Assembly (NCBI RefSeq): GCF_009907385.1
Contig: NZ_JAAATR010000049.1
Location: 62,001-126,000 of the forward strand
Direction: 5' to 3'
DNA: 64,000 nucleotides
From: Atlantibacter hermannii
GTDB taxonomy: Bacteria > Pseudomonadota > Gammaproteobacteria > Enterobacterales > Enterobacteriaceae
Position numbers and translations under genes: made by a program. Every line of letters begins with the position of its first letter. The stretch's first letter is position 1. Shown here in pieces: positions 45,797 to 56,187 of this stretch. The notes under the pieces are model-generated. The model did no database searches. It was not told where the DNA came from and saw only the letters and a list, made by a program, of their open reading frames with translations.

Positions 45797-45890
45797 GTTT
45801 GTTACCCGGCGCCTGCGGGTTTTGGCCGGGCCGACATACTGGCCGTAGCGGGGTTTCCGCTGCGAAAAGGACTGTTTAAGAGGTATAAAA

Positions 45891-46367
45891 ATGCAAGCGA
45901 TTCCGATGACCTTACGTGGTGCCGATAAATTGCGCGAAGAACTGGAGTTTCTGAAATCCGTTCGTCGTCCGGAGATCATTGCCGCGATTGCCGAAGCGCG
46001 TGAACATGGAGACCTGAAAGAAAACGCTGAATATCACGCCGCGCGTGAGCAGCAGGGTTTTTGTGAAGGGCGCATCAAAGATATTGAAGCCAAGCTCTCT
46101 AATGCCCAGGTGATTGATATCACTAAAATACCGAACAATGGGCGTGTGATTTTTGGTTCAACCGTAACCGTGTTGAATCTGGATTCTGATGAAGAGCAAA
46201 CCTACCGCATCGTGGGCGATGACGAGGCGGATTTTAAGCAAAACCTGATCTCGGTGAACTCGCCAATTGCGCGTGGACTGGTAGGGAAAGAAGTCGATGA
46301 CGTGGTCGTTATCAACACCCCGGGCGGACAAGTTGAATTCGAAATCGTGAAAGTCGAATATCTTTAA
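45891..46367 (+). CDS. greA: Transcription elongation factor GreA
   Basis: 158 aa, as in E. coli. N-terminal coiled coil enters the RNA polymerase secondary channel; the acidic tip residues are in [14 protein letters not shown]. Rescues backtracked complexes by stimulating transcript cleavage. Preceded by the GraL leader and a good AAGAGG ribosome-binding site. Its terminator is at 46509. Confidence 0.98.
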   Translation: MQAIPMTLRGADKLREELEFLKSVRRPEIIAAIAEAREHGDLKENAEYHAAREQQGFCEGRIKDIEAKLSNAQVIDITKIPNNGRVIFGSTVTVLNLDSDEEQTYRIVGDDEADFKQNLISVNSPIARGLVGKEVDDVVVINTPGGQVEFEIVKVEYL

Positions 46368-46508
46368 TATTGGCGCTTATGAGCGCACATTTTCGGCATA
46401 ATCCGAATGGTTAAAGAATATACGTCTGCGTTGAAAGTTTGGCGGCGGGCGTCAGAAAAAAACCGTGGGGATTGCACAACGAAAATCTGCGGCTATTGTA
46501 AAGCCAGG

Positions 46509-46533
46509 TAAAAGGCCGCAATGCGGCCTTTTA
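46509..46533. terminator. Intrinsic terminator downstream of greA
   Basis: TAAAAGGCCGCA and TGCGGCCTTTTA form a near-continuous palindrome. It lies between convergent greA and yhbY in a 242-nt gap with no other feature seen. Confidence 0.8.
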
Positions 46534-46609
46534 ACATCACACAGAGCATGGCATTTTGCTCAGCGCTGCCACATTATTGTTACAATTATGTGGATTCATC
46601 CGATGATGA

Positions 46610-46903
46610 TTAACGCGGCAGCGAAATTTTACGCTCTTGTGAAGGACGGTACAGAACGAGCGTTTTACCGATAACCTGGACATTACAGGCGCCGGTTTCC
46701 CGCACGATGGCCTCTACGACCAGGGTTTTCGTTTCGCGGTCTTCCGTAGCGATTTTCACCTTGATCAGCTCATGATGCGTAAGCGCTTGTTCAATCTCGG
46801 CCAGTACCCCTTCGGTCAAACCATTATTGCCAAGCATAACAACGGGCTTGAGCGGATGTGCCAGACCTTTCAGGTGCTGTTTTTGTTTAGTACTCAGATT
46901 CAT
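46610..46903 (-). CDS. yhbY: YhbY, CRM-domain ribosome assembly protein
   Basis: 97 aa, as in E. coli. Single CRM RNA-binding domain with the GxxG loop (MLGNNGLTEGV) and ALTHHELIKVKI; associates with pre-50S particles in E. coli. Divergent from rlmE across a 155-nt gap. Confidence 0.96.
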   Translation of the reverse strand: MNLSTKQKQHLKGLAHPLKPVVMLGNNGLTEGVLAEIEQALTHHELIKVKIATEDRETKTLVVEAIVRETGACNVQVIGKTLVLYRPSQERKISLPR

Positions 46904-46925
46904 CGGTTTTTTTACTTACGTTGGG

Positions 46926-46954
46926 ATTGAAAACGGTTCATTCTACCGCCATCT
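46926..46954 (+). promoter_or_regulatory. Sigma-32 heat-shock promoter for rlmE-ftsH
   Basis: TTGAAA, 14 nt, CGCCATCT. This agrees with the sigma-32 consensus CTTGAAA-N13/14-CCCCATnT with one mismatch in the -10. rlmE (ftsJ) and ftsH are classical heat-shock genes in E. coli. Confidence 0.78.
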
Positions 46955-47058
46955 CCCATTAATACCCAACAGATTTCAAATTGTACTGCGATGCGAAAGC
47001 GCTGGGTATTCAGCCTGACGGCACGTGGGTATCACGATGAACCCGGATGGAAATTGAA

Positions 47059-47688
47059 ATGACAGGTAAAAAGCGTTCTGCCAGCTCGAGCCGCTGGCTC
47101 CAGGAACACTTTAGCGATAAATATGTTCAACAGGCTCAGAAAAAAGGGTTACGTTCCCGAGCCTGGTTTAAACTTGATGAAATACAGCAAAGTGACAAAC
47201 TTTTTAAGCCGGGAATGACGGTTGTCGATCTTGGCGCTGCACCCGGCGGTTGGTCCCAGTATGTGGTTACGCAGATTGGCGGCCAGGGTCGCATTATCGC
47301 ATGCGATCTTTTACCTATGGATCCTATTGTCGGTGTGGACTTTATTCAGGGCGATTTTCGTGATGAATTAGTCGTGAAAGCGCTGCTGGAGCGTGTAGGT
47401 GAGAGTAAAGTACAGGTTGTCATGTCGGATATGGCGCCAAATATGAGCGGGACACCTGCTGTTGATATTCCTCGCTCCATGTATCTGGTCGAACTGGCTC
47501 TGGATATGTGTCGCGATGTGTTGGCGCCGGGTGGTAGTTTTGTAGTGAAGGTGTTCCAGGGCGAAGGTTTCGATGAGTATCTAAGAGAGATTCGCTCCCT
47601 GTTTACGAAGGTGAAAGTTCGTAAGCCGGATTCTTCCCGTGCCCGTTCACGTGAAGTTTACATTGTAGCGACCGGGCGCAAACTATAG
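47059..47688 (+). CDS. rlmE: 23S rRNA 2'-O-ribose U2552 methyltransferase
   Basis: 209 aa, as in E. coli RlmE (FtsJ/RrmJ). SAM-binding motif [14 protein letters not shown]; catalytic K-D-K-E residues include D in MSDMAPN and K in VVKVFQGEG. Methylates U2552 in the 50S A loop; heat-shock regulated. The start MTGKKRSAS is preferred over an in-frame ATG four codons upstream by family length. 56 nt before ftsH. Confidence 0.97.
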   Translation: MTGKKRSASSSRWLQEHFSDKYVQQAQKKGLRSRAWFKLDEIQQSDKLFKPGMTVVDLGAAPGGWSQYVVTQIGGQGRIIACDLLPMDPIVGVDFIQGDFRDELVVKALLERVGESKVQVVMSDMAPNMSGTPAVDIPRSMYLVELALDMCRDVLAPGGSFVVKVFQGEGFDEYLREIRSLFTKVKVRKPDSSRARSREVYIVATGRKL

Positions 47689-47744
47689 TACCCTGACGCT
47701 GTTTGTTAACACAGTTGTAATATGAGGTTAATCCCTTGAGTGAC

Positions 47745-49676
47745 ATGGCGAAAAACCTAATACTCTGGCTGGTCATTGCCGTTGTGCTGATGTCAGTATT
47801 CCAGAGCTTTGGGCCCAGCGAGTCAAATGGCCGTAGGGTGGATTACTCTACCTTCTTGCAGGAAGTTAACCAGGATCAGGTTCGCGAAGCGCGTATCAAC
47901 GGACGTGAAATCAACGTTACCAAGAAAGACAGTAACAAATACACGACTTATATCCCCGTTAACGATCCGAAGCTGCTTGATAACCTGATTACCAAAAACG
48001 TAAAAGTGGTTGGCGAGCCGCCTGAAGAGCCGAGCCTGCTGGCTTCCATCTTTATTTCCTGGTTCCCAATGCTGTTGCTGATTGGCGTCTGGATCTTCTT
48101 TATGCGCCAGATGCAGGGCGGCGGCGGTAAAGGCGCCATGTCGTTCGGTAAGAGCAAGGCGCGCATGCTGACCGAAGATCAGATTAAGACCACCTTCGCT
48201 GACGTCGCCGGTTGCGACGAAGCGAAAGAAGAAGTGGGCGAACTGGTTGAATATCTACGTGAACCGAGCCGCTTCCAGAAGCTGGGCGGTAAGATCCCGA
48301 AAGGCGTCCTGATGGTCGGCCCTCCGGGGACCGGTAAAACCCTGCTGGCGAAAGCTATCGCGGGCGAAGCGAAAGTACCGTTCTTCACCATTTCAGGTTC
48401 CGACTTCGTAGAAATGTTCGTGGGTGTGGGTGCATCCCGCGTTCGTGACATGTTCGAACAGGCCAAGAAAGCCGCGCCGTGCATCATCTTTATCGATGAA
48501 ATCGACGCCGTAGGCCGTCAGCGTGGCGCGGGTCTGGGCGGTGGTCATGACGAACGTGAACAAACCCTGAACCAGATGCTGGTTGAGATGGACGGCTTCG
48601 AAGGTAACGAAGGCATTATCGTTATCGCGGCGACTAACCGTCCTGACGTACTTGACCCTGCGCTGCTGCGTCCAGGCCGTTTTGACCGTCAGGTTGTGGT
48701 TGGCCTGCCGGACGTGCGTGGCCGTGAGCAGATCCTGAAAGTGCATATGCGTCGCGTTCCGCTGTCTCCAGACATTGATGCGGCCATCATCGCGCGCGGT
48801 ACGCCGGGCTTCTCCGGTGCGGATCTCGCCAACCTGGTAAACGAAGCCGCGCTGTTTGCCGCTCGCGGTAACAAACGCGTCGTTTCAATGGTTGAGTTCG
48901 AAAAAGCGAAAGACAAAATCATGATGGGTGCGGAACGCCGCTCCATGGTGATGACCGAAGCGCAGAAAGAATCGACTGCCTATCACGAAGCAGGCCACGC
49001 CATTATTGGCCGCCTGGTGCCGGAACACGATCCGGTACATAAAGTGACGATTATTCCCCGCGGTCGCGCGCTGGGTGTGACGTTCTTCCTGCCGGAAGGT
49101 GATGCAATCAGCGCCAGCCGCCAGAAGCTGGAAAGCCAGATCTCCACGCTTTACGGTGGTCGTCTTGCTGAAGAGATCATCTACGGTGCCGAGCATGTTT
49201 CTACCGGTGCGTCCAACGACATCAAAGTGGCGACGAACCTGGCGCGTAACATGGTGACCCAGTGGGGCTTCTCCGACAAACTTGGTCCGCTGCTGTATGC
49301 GGAAGAAGAGGGCGAAGTATTCCTGGGCCGCAGCGTAGCGAAAGCCAAACATATGTCCGATGAAACCGCGCGTATCATCGACCAGGAAGTGAAAGCGTTG
49401 ATTGAGCGTAACTACAATCGCGCCCGCACCATCCTGAATGACAACATGGATATTCTCCACGCCATGAAAGACGCATTGATGAAGTATGAAACCATTGATG
49501 CGCCGCAGATTGACGACCTGATGGCTCGCCGCCACGTGCGTCCGCCAGCAGGCTGGGAAGATCCCGGTACGAACAACTCTGATAACAATGGTACTCCGCA
49601 AGCGCCGCGTCCGATTGATGAACCGCGTACGCCGAATCCGGGCAATACCATGTCAGAACAGTTGGGCGACAAGTAA
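47745..49676 (+). CDS. ftsH: ATP-dependent zinc metalloprotease FtsH
   Basis: Membrane-anchored AAA+ protease degrading LpxC, sigma-32 and damaged membrane proteins. 643 aa (E. coli 644) from MAKNLILWL. Two N-terminal helices flank a periplasmic domain; Walker A GPPGTGKT, Walker [15 protein letters not shown] region, and the zinc site HEAGH. A TTG three codons earlier (47736) is better spaced from GAGG and is an alternative start. LpxC turnover ties it to the LPS genes in this window. Confidence 0.98.
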   Translation: MAKNLILWLVIAVVLMSVFQSFGPSESNGRRVDYSTFLQEVNQDQVREARINGREINVTKKDSNKYTTYIPVNDPKLLDNLITKNVKVVGEPPEEPSLLASIFISWFPMLLLIGVWIFFMRQMQGGGGKGAMSFGKSKARMLTEDQIKTTFADVAGCDEAKEEVGELVEYLREPSRFQKLGGKIPKGVLMVGPPGTGKTLLAKAIAGEAKVPFFTISGSDFVEMFVGVGASRVRDMFEQAKKAAPCIIFIDEIDAVGRQRGAGLGGGHDEREQTLNQMLVEMDGFEGNEGIIVIAATNRPDVLDPALLRPGRFDRQVVVGLPDVRGREQILKVHMRRVPLSPDIDAAIIARGTPGFSGADLANLVNEAALFAARGNKRVVSMVEFEKAKDKIMMGAERRSMVMTEAQKESTAYHEAGHAIIGRLVPEHDPVHKVTIIPRGRALGVTFFLPEGDAISASRQKLESQISTLYGGRLAEEIIYGAEHVSTGASNDIKVATNLARNMVTQWGFSDKLGPLLYAEEEGEVFLGRSVAKAKHMSDETARIIDQEVKALIERNYNRARTILNDNMDILHAMKDALMKYETIDAPQIDDLMARRHVRPPAGWEDPGTNNSDNNGTPQAPRPIDEPRTPNPGNTMSEQLGDK

Positions 49677-49700
49677 GTTTTAATGAAGCGGTAATGAGAA

Positions 49701-49728
49701 AACCCTGGGCATGCCCGGGGTTTTTTTT
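49701..49728 (+). terminator. Intrinsic terminator after ftsH
   Basis: AACCCTGGGC and GCCCGGGGTT form a 10-bp stem (one T-G wobble) with a very short loop, followed by a run of T. folP starts 30 nt later, so some read-through into folP-glmM is likely. Confidence 0.85.
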
Positions 49729-49757
49729 GGTATGTGAACTGGTCTCAAGGATTAATG

Positions 49758-50606
49758 ATGAAACTCTATGCCCAGGGATCCACGCTGGATCTTACGCACC
49801 CCCACGTGATGGGAATTCTCAACGTCACGCCGGATTCTTTTTCTGACGGCGGCAAGCACAACCAACTGGTTGACGCAGTGAAGCATGCCAACGCCATGAT
49901 TAATGCCGGGGCGACCATCATCGACGTAGGCGGCGAATCTACGCGGCCGGGTGCCGATGAAGTCAGCGTGGATGAGGAGTTGGCGCGCGTGATCCCGGTC
50001 GTTGAAGCCATCGCCCAACGTTTCGAAGTCTGGGTTTCTGTCGATACCTCGAAGCCGGAAGTGATCCTTGAGTCCGCCAGAGCGGGCGCGCATATCATTA
50101 ACGACATTCGTTCGTTGCAGGAACCCGGCGCGCTGACCGCCGCAGCGCAAACGGGGCTGCCGGTGTGCCTGATGCATATGCAGGGTGAACCGCGCACCAT
50201 GCAGAACGCGCCGCATTATGACGATGTTTTTGAGACGGTGAATCGCTACTTTGTTGAACAAATAGCGCGTTGCGAAGCGGCGGGAATCGCAAAAGAGAAA
50301 TTGTTGCTCGACCCCGGTTTCGGTTTCGGTAAGAATCTCCATCATAATTATCAACTTCTCGCCAGGCTTGCAGAATTTCATCATTTCGAACTACCGCTAT
50401 TAGTGGGAATGTCGCGTAAATCTATGGTCGGTCAGTTACTGAATGTCGGGCCGACGGAGCGATTAAGCGGCAGCCTGGCCTGTGCTGTGATTGCGGCGAT
50501 GCAGGGGGCGCAGATTATTCGCGTCCATGACGTTAAAGAGACGGTAGAAGCAATGAGAGTTGTCGAAGCTACACTTTCAGCGAAGGATAAAAAACGCTAT
50601 GAGTAA
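49758..50606 (+). CDS. folP: Dihydropteroate synthase
   Basis: Condenses p-aminobenzoate with dihydropterin pyrophosphate; the sulfonamide target. The 282-aa length equals E. coli FolP from MKLYAQG. Signature motifs [11 protein letters not shown] and [10 protein letters not shown], plus DPGFGFGK and GMSRKSM. The end overlaps the glmM start by 8 nt. Confidence 0.97.
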   Translation: MKLYAQGSTLDLTHPHVMGILNVTPDSFSDGGKHNQLVDAVKHANAMINAGATIIDVGGESTRPGADEVSVDEELARVIPVVEAIAQRFEVWVSVDTSKPEVILESARAGAHIINDIRSLQEPGALTAAAQTGLPVCLMHMQGEPRTMQNAPHYDDVFETVNRYFVEQIARCEAAGIAKEKLLLDPGFGFGKNLHHNYQLLARLAEFHHFELPLLVGMSRKSMVGQLLNVGPTERLSGSLACAVIAAMQGAQIIRVHDVKETVEAMRVVEATLSAKDKKRYE

Positions 50607-51936
50607 CCGTAAATATTTTGGCACCGATGGCATCCGTGGGCGCGTAGGGGATGCACCAATTACGCCTGACTTTGTGCTGAAGCTGGGCTGGGCCGCCGGG
50701 AAGGTGCTGGCGCGTCATGGCTCCCGCAAAATTATTATTGGTAAAGATACCCGCATTTCCGGCTATATGCTGGAGTCGGCGCTGGAAGCTGGGCTGGCCG
50801 CCGCAGGCTTGTCCGCCTCTTTCACGGGCCCCATGCCGACACCGGCCATTGCCTACATGACCCGGACTTTCCGTGCGGAAGCCGGGATCGTGATCTCGGC
50901 ATCGCATAACCCGTTTTACGATAACGGCATCAAATTTTTCTCCATTGACGGCACCAAGTTACCGGACGAAGTCGAAGAAGCGATAGAAGCCGAAATGGAA
51001 AAAGAGATCACCTGCGTTGATTCCGCGCAGCTCGGTAAAGCCAGCCGTATCGTGGATGCTGCCGGACGCTATATCGAATTCTGTAAGGCCACCTTTCCGA
51101 ACGAACTCAATCTTAACAGTCTGAAGATTGTGGTGGACTGCGCCAATGGTGCGACCTACCACATTGCGCCAAACGTGCTGCGCGAGCTGGGTGCCCAGGT
51201 CATTGCCGTAGGTTGCGAGCCGGATGGCGTGAACATCAACGAAAAATGCGGCGCGACGGATGTGCGGATGCTGCAGGCGCGCGTGGTGGCAGAAAAAGCC
51301 GATCTGGGCATTGCGTTTGACGGCGACGGCGACCGCGTCATTATGGTTGACCATGAAGGCAATAAAGTTGATGGCGACCAGATCCTTTATATCATCGCCC
51401 GCGAGGGCCTGCGCCAGGGCAAACTGCGCGGCGGTGCAGTCGGCACGCTGATGAGCAATATGGGCCTGGAAGTGGCGTTGAAGCAGCTCGGCATTCCGTT
51501 TGCCCGCGCCAAAGTTGGCGACCGCTACGTGCTGGAAAAAATGCAGGAGAAAGGCTGGCGCATTGGAGCGGAAAACTCAGGCCACGTGATTCTGCTTGAC
51601 CAGACCACCACCGGCGACGGTATTGTCGCGGCGTTGCAGGTCTTAACCGCCATGGTCAGGAACCATATGAGCCTGCACGACTTGTGCAGCGGCATGAAAC
51701 TGTTCCCGCAGGTGCTGGTCAACGTGCGTTTTACTGCTGGCAGCGGCGACCCGCTGGAAAGCGATCAGGTGAAAGCGGTCACCGCCGAAGTTGAGCAGGC
51801 GCTGGGCAACCGCGGGCGCGTGCTGTTACGTAAATCCGGCACCGAGCCGTTGATCCGCGTGATGGTAGAAGGCGAAGACGAAGAGCAGGTCACTGCGTTT
51901 GCCAACCGAATTGCCGACGCAGTTAAAGCGGCGTAA
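50599..51936 (+). CDS. glmM: Phosphoglucosamine mutase
   Basis: Converts glucosamine 6-phosphate to glucosamine 1-phosphate for UDP-GlcNAc synthesis. The 445-aa length equals E. coli GlmM. Active-site phosphoserine in ISASHNP (near 102), metal-binding DGDGDR, and the C-terminal phosphate loop [12 protein letters not shown]. Start inside the end of folP. Confidence 0.98.
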   Translation: MSNRKYFGTDGIRGRVGDAPITPDFVLKLGWAAGKVLARHGSRKIIIGKDTRISGYMLESALEAGLAAAGLSASFTGPMPTPAIAYMTRTFRAEAGIVISASHNPFYDNGIKFFSIDGTKLPDEVEEAIEAEMEKEITCVDSAQLGKASRIVDAAGRYIEFCKATFPNELNLNSLKIVVDCANGATYHIAPNVLRELGAQVIAVGCEPDGVNINEKCGATDVRMLQARVVAEKADLGIAFDGDGDRVIMVDHEGNKVDGDQILYIIAREGLRQGKLRGGAVGTLMSNMGLEVALKQLGIPFARAKVGDRYVLEKMQEKGWRIGAENSGHVILLDQTTTGDGIVAALQVLTAMVRNHMSLHDLCSGMKLFPQVLVNVRFTAGSGDPLESDQVKAVTAEVEQALGNRGRVLLRKSGTEPLIRVMVEGEDEEQVTAFANRIADAVKAA

Positions 51937-51942
51937 AAAACG

Positions 51943-51964
51943 AAGCGCCGGAATTCCGGCGCTT
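51943..51964. terminator. Bidirectional terminator between glmM and the DcuC-family gene
   Basis: AAGCGCCGGAA and TTCCGGCGCTT make a 22-bp perfect palindrome flanked by A- and T-rich runs, between convergent genes. Confidence 0.9.
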
Positions 51965-51970
51965 TTCTTA

Positions 51971-53437
51971 TCAGACAATGTCAGGATTTGCCTGACGTTT
52001 TCGTAACGCCAGCGCACCAGTCAGCATCAGCACGACCATTCCCGCCAGCCACGGCAGAATATTCACCAGATGTCCCGCACGCATAAACGTCATTACCAGC
52101 ATCAGTAGCCATCCGCCCAGCATCGGCAGCGCGGTGCGCTTCACGATTTCTACCGGCGAAACGCCGGCAATCCCCGCGATAGCAATAATGACGCCGGCAA
52201 TCGGCGAGAGGGTGCGGCCAATCCCGGCAGAAAGTTGAATCGGCAGCATCATCACCGCCACATCGCTGCCGATATGCTTACTGATTTCCGGCACCATCGG
52301 TGCGAAGGAGAAAAACGCCGCATTGCCCGAGCCCATTAACGCAGAAATTGAGAAAGTGATTAACGTCATCAGCAGAATGATTGACGCTGCGCTGAGTCCA
52401 AACTCGCTGGACATGTTCAGCAGCGCATCCACCGCACCAGTGGCTTTCAACCCGGCGGAGAACACTTCACCGGCGATAATCAGCGTGACCACAGTGGCGA
52501 ACACGCCGCCCATGCTGTCGAATACCCGCTGTAAACCGGCCATCACGTCGCGCGCATTACGATGACGTAAGTACTCACAAACCATACTAATAAAGACGCT
52601 GATCAGGACCGCCGTATCCAGCGTAATGCGCAGGTGGCTAAACGCCAGACTACTGCATAGCAGCATCAGCACCAGCGGCAGCATCGGCAGGAACATATAA
52701 AAAATCGGCGCTTGTGGGCCTTCGTTTTCTTTCAGCGTCACGTCCGACTGTGGCGCGGTTGCTTCCCGCTGGCGCTTATCAAAAAAGCGCTGCACCACAA
52801 TGTGTAACACGGCGATAAACAGCACAACCGGGACGACTACCGGCAGTTGGTCACGCACAAAATACTCCACCACTTCTACGCCTGCGGTTTTAGCGGCCAG
52901 CACTGAGTTACCGGAGCCGGGGCCAAATTCCACGGCGCAGGTGCTGGCTATCACCGCTGCAACGGCGGCTCGGCTACAGCCCAGACGCGTCAATAATGGG
53001 TAAAGCGTCGCCATAAGCAACAGGCCCAGCCCGGTCGCACTGCTGATAAATAGCGATAAAAACTGACCCAGGATCAAGGCCAGCCCCAGCAGCAGATAGG
53101 GCGAGTTGAGTTTTTGGAGCGGGCGAGAGGTAAGACGCACCAGTACCTGGCTGGCACCGATGGCAGACATATACACCGCGAACCCGCCAATCAGCATGAT
53201 TTGCAGCCCCAGCCCGCCAAGCCGTACGCTCAGGGTATCGCGAATAAACTCAAACGCATCGAAGGCGCTGACGCCAGTGGTTTTTTTCACCAGCCCGCTG
53301 ATATCCGACATGTTGAAAATCTGGGCGATAAACAGCAGCGCCAGGCCGGTTAACAGCAATACCGCCTGAGGATTATATTTTTTAAGAATCAGCCGACCGG
53401 CAAAGATCACGGCAATAAGTGCAATCAGTAATGACAT
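51971..53437 (-). CDS. DcuC-family anaerobic C4-dicarboxylate-type transporter
   Basis: Polytopic inner-membrane protein, 488 aa, about 12 or more hydrophobic helices. Its similarity to DcuC includes SPYLLLGLALILGQFLSLFI, SSATGLGLLLMATLYPLL, GSGNAAFFSFAPMVP and the GRTLSPIAGVIIAIAGIAG segment. Start: ATG with GAGGG 7 nt upstream; a TTG six codons earlier overlaps the upstream stop and is less likely. It begins 10 nt after the isoaspartyl dipeptidase gene, so the two form an operon and it may carry an aspartyl-type product or peptide. Not at this locus in K-12. Confidence 0.85.
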   Translation of the reverse strand: MSLLIALIAVIFAGRLILKKYNPQAVLLLTGLALLFIAQIFNMSDISGLVKKTTGVSAFDAFEFIRDTLSVRLGGLGLQIMLIGGFAVYMSAIGASQVLVRLTSRPLQKLNSPYLLLGLALILGQFLSLFISSATGLGLLLMATLYPLLTRLGCSRAAVAAVIASTCAVEFGPGSGNSVLAAKTAGVEVVEYFVRDQLPVVVPVVLFIAVLHIVVQRFFDKRQREATAPQSDVTLKENEGPQAPIFYMFLPMLPLVLMLLCSSLAFSHLRITLDTAVLISVFISMVCEYLRHRNARDVMAGLQRVFDSMGGVFATVVTLIIAGEVFSAGLKATGAVDALLNMSSEFGLSAASIILLMTLITFSISALMGSGNAAFFSFAPMVPEISKHIGSDVAVMMLPIQLSAGIGRTLSPIAGVIIAIAGIAGVSPVEIVKRTALPMLGGWLLMLVMTFMRAGHLVNILPWLAGMVVLMLTGALALRKRQANPDIV

Positions 53438-53447
53438 CGCCTGGCCC

Positions 53448-54581
53448 TCATTCAAAATTGCCGCGTACCAGACACTCGCCAGACGCGAACATGAGCTGTC
53501 CGGCGGCGTAAGTCTGATAAAGCGTCAGGTCGTCGTTTAGCACGCAGAGATCGGCGCGCTCGCTTACGACGATACGTCCGCCGCTAATGCCCAAAGAGTC
53601 GGCAACGTTCGAGGTCAGCATCGCCAGCGCCTGCTCAACCGGAATACCGGCATCTACAAGCCGCGGCAGCAGTTGAATATTGCCGTCGACCGGTGCAGCG
53701 GAAAGGCCTTCCACCACGCCGCTGGCGTTGAAGCGCGGCACGCTGCCGTTGCCATCGGAACTGATGGTGATGCAGTTCGGCGCGACGCCGGATTCCAGCG
53801 CATGAACAATCGCCTCTTCCTGTGGGGCATAGCGGCTGCCGCCTGAGGTGATGTCGATCGTGCCGCCGCGCCGGGCGAAAGCGATCGCCTGTTCAAATAG
53901 CGGCGCGGTGCGGGCCACGTGAGTCGGTGAAAGATGGTGAAGGGGTAATCCGGCATCGCATAGCGCATTCAGCGCGTCAAAACCTTCGGGTAATCCGCCG
54001 AGATGAATATGCAACAGGCCTTTTTTCCCTGCCAGCAACGCCGCGACGCGAATATCACTCACCAGCCGCAACAGTTCCTGTACCGTTGGGAAGGAGCCGC
54101 GATGGTCGGCAAGGGCGATTTTGACGCCCAAAATGGCAGGAATAAATGCAATATCGTCCCGCACACTGCCGGTAATCGTGCGGGTAGGCAGCTCATAAGA
54201 GCCGGTATGCATAAATGCGCGGATCCCTTCCAGATTAAGCGCCTGCATTTTGGCATACAGATCTTTGGGCGAACGCGAAATGCCATCGGTGCCCAGCACG
54301 CCTACCACAGTAGTGATGCCTGCGGAAATCAGGCGAGTGAGGCTGCACGCTGGCGTTCTGCTGGCAAACCCTGCCTCGCCTCCACCACCCGTCAAATGGA
54401 CGTGCTGATCGATAAAGCCGGGTACCAGCCATTTTCCTTTACAGTCGTGCGTGGTCACAGGGAAAGGAAGCGTGGGGGAGGTATCGCTAATACTGACAAT
54501 TTTATCGCCGTACAGTAAGACGGACTGTCTACCCAAATCCTTTGGTGCAAAAACCCTGGCATTGGTCAGTAACGTAAACAT
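53448..54581 (-). CDS. iadA: Isoaspartyl dipeptidase (IadA-like, peptidase M38)
   Basis: Amidohydrolase expected to cleave beta-aspartyl dipeptides, which arise from asparagine/aspartate isomerisation in proteins. 377 aa (E. coli IadA 390). All binuclear-zinc ligands can be placed: His60 and His62 (FIDQHVHLTGGGGEAG), Lys154 (GVKIALADH, the carboxylated lysine), His193, His221 (PTHVAR) and the catalytic Asp276 (SSDGNGS). Divergent from a LysR gene and followed by a transporter. It may be a paralog of, rather than the ortholog of, K-12 iadA. Confidence 0.88.
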   Translation of the reverse strand: MFTLLTNARVFAPKDLGRQSVLLYGDKIVSISDTSPTLPFPVTTHDCKGKWLVPGFIDQHVHLTGGGGEAGFASRTPACSLTRLISAGITTVVGVLGTDGISRSPKDLYAKMQALNLEGIRAFMHTGSYELPTRTITGSVRDDIAFIPAILGVKIALADHRGSFPTVQELLRLVSDIRVAALLAGKKGLLHIHLGGLPEGFDALNALCDAGLPLHHLSPTHVARTAPLFEQAIAFARRGGTIDITSGGSRYAPQEEAIVHALESGVAPNCITISSDGNGSVPRFNASGVVEGLSAAPVDGNIQLLPRLVDAGIPVEQALAMLTSNVADSLGISGGRIVVSERADLCVLNDDLTLYQTYAAGQLMFASGECLVRGNFE

Positions 54582-54664
54582 ATCAAGCCTGCTATGTGTG
54601 TAAGTAAGAGGAGGTAAAGCGTGGCGGCTTATAAAGGGGTAAATGAAGTCGGTGCCGCTGCACT

Positions 54665-54720
54665 AAAAGGTAAAGTTTTACTTTTTGTGTGGCTATTGCG
54701 GATTTAGTATCGGGTGATAC
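54665..54720. promoter_or_regulatory. Two inverted repeats in the iadA-lysR divergent promoter region
   Basis: AAAAGGTAAA-GT-TTTACTTTTT (54665-54686, one mismatch) and GTATC-GGGT-GATAC (54707-54720, perfect) lie in the 165-nt gap (54582-54746). The second is 26 nt from the regulator start. They are natural candidates for LysR-family operator sites controlling both directions. Confidence 0.45.
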
Positions 54721-54746
54721 CGAAACGGCATAGCAGGGCGAAACAG

Positions 54747-55649
54747 ATGGACAGTAAATGGCTGGAGGATTTCTTAAGCCTGAGTCGGCACGGCAACTTT
54801 TCACTTGCCGCCCGTGAGCGGTGCGTTACCCAACCGGCATTCAGCCGTCGGGTTAAAGCGTTGGAAGCGTCTCTGGGGGCGCCGCTGTTTGACAGAAACA
54901 CCACGCCCGTGACGCTTACGCGGTATGGCGAGCGCTTTGAGCCTTATGCCAGGCAGGTAGTTTCTACGCTGAAGGAAGCGCAGCACGAGTTATCCTGCAT
55001 GTTGCCGCAGACCGATAACACTATCATGATGGTGAGCCTGCACACTCTGTCGATCAATGTCCTGCCGGATATGATTAATTACCTGCACCGTACCTATCCT
55101 GAGGCCCGCTTTACGGTGAATGCCTGTATGCAGGGTATCGATAATCACTTTAACGCCTTGCTGAATCGCCAGATCGATTTGCTGATCACTTACGATTTGC
55201 TGCAAGCCCAGCCCTCGCTGGAAACGGCAGAACAGCTGAAGCGCACGGTATGGCGCTACGAGCGTTTTATTCCGGTGATGGCCGCGCATTTGATGCCGCT
55301 GGTTGACGATGAGCACAACCCTATTCCCTGGCTGCGCTACAGTGATTACACATTTGTACAGCAAATTATCGCGCCCGCTGAAAAGCAGGTCGCCGCCCGG
55401 CTTAAGCCGGTATTTGAAAGCGGATTGAGCGAAAGCATTCGCGAAATGGTGCTGCGTGGGATGGGGCTGGCGTGGCTGCCGGAATCCACCGTCGCGGAAC
55501 AGCTTGCCAGCGGCGAACTGGTGCAACTCTGGACGGACAATGCCTCCCGGCAGCGTGAAATCGCGATTGTGATTTGGTGCCAGCGCCAGGAGAATCGCCC
55601 AATTCTTAGCCTGTGCTGGGAGAAATTGTCCCGAAAGTCACATGGTTGA
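54747..55649 (+). CDS. LysR-family transcriptional regulator, HypT (YjiE)-like
   Basis: 300 aa. N-terminal winged helix-turn-helix (WLEDFLSLSRHGNFSLAARERCVTQPAFSRRVKALE) and a C-terminal periplasmic-binding-fold effector domain ending in WLPES and IVIWCQRQ. The DNA-binding region strongly resembles E. coli HypT/YjiE, itself encoded beside iadA in K-12. Start MDSKW chosen by family alignment, with AGGG 8 nt upstream; an earlier ATG 11 codons upstream is unlikely. Probably regulates the divergent iadA-transporter pair. Confidence 0.85.
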   Translation: MDSKWLEDFLSLSRHGNFSLAARERCVTQPAFSRRVKALEASLGAPLFDRNTTPVTLTRYGERFEPYARQVVSTLKEAQHELSCMLPQTDNTIMMVSLHTLSINVLPDMINYLHRTYPEARFTVNACMQGIDNHFNALLNRQIDLLITYDLLQAQPSLETAEQLKRTVWRYERFIPVMAAHLMPLVDDEHNPIPWLRYSDYTFVQQIIAPAEKQVAARLKPVFESGLSESIREMVLRGMGLAWLPESTVAEQLASGELVQLWTDNASRQREIAIVIWCQRQENRPILSLCWEKLSRKSHG

Positions 55650-55810
55650 TGTTTTTTTCTGCAAACGCACCAGCCTGGTGAAAATGGTCTTGCGCGCCAC
55701 CCTGGCTTTGGTTAGTATTCACACCCGCTTCAGTGGGGAATGACAAACGCCTCCCACTTTACTTGGTGAAGCAATTGGTATGCGGTTAACCCGCAAGGAA
55801 CAGGTTGATT

Positions 55811-56143
55811 ATGTACGAAGCTCTTTTGGTAGTTTTCCTTATTGTAGCCATTGGCCTGGTAGGTCTGATCATGCTGCAACAAGGTAAAGGCGCTGATATG
55901 GGAGCCTCCTTTGGAGCAGGCGCTTCCGCCACGCTGTTTGGTTCAAGTGGTTCTGGTAACTTCATGACCCGCATGACGGCTATTCTGGCGACGCTGTTCT
56001 TCATCATCAGCCTGGCTCTGGGTAATATCAATAGCAACAAAACCAATAAAGGAAGCGAGTGGGATAACCTGAACGCACCAGCTCAGACTGAGAAAGTTCA
56101 GGACGCAGCGCCAGCTAAACCGACCAGCGATATCCCGCAGTAA
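55811..56143 (+). CDS. secG: SecG, protein translocase subunit
   Basis: Small subunit of the SecYEG channel, 110 aa as in E. coli. Two transmembrane helices (about 2-22 and 53-73) flank the conserved cytoplasmic loop MLQQGKGADMGASFGAGAS. ATG at 55811; an in-frame ATG two codons earlier is not conserved. Cotranscribed with the downstream tRNA-Leu. Confidence 0.98.
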   Translation: MYEALLVVFLIVAIGLVGLIMLQQGKGADMGASFGAGASATLFGSSGSGNFMTRMTAILATLFFIISLALGNINSNKTNKGSEWDNLNAPAQTEKVQDAAPAKPTSDIPQ

Positions 56144-56187
56144 GTTGTCAGCTTCAGTACGGTTATCGACGAAGCCGTACACAAAGT

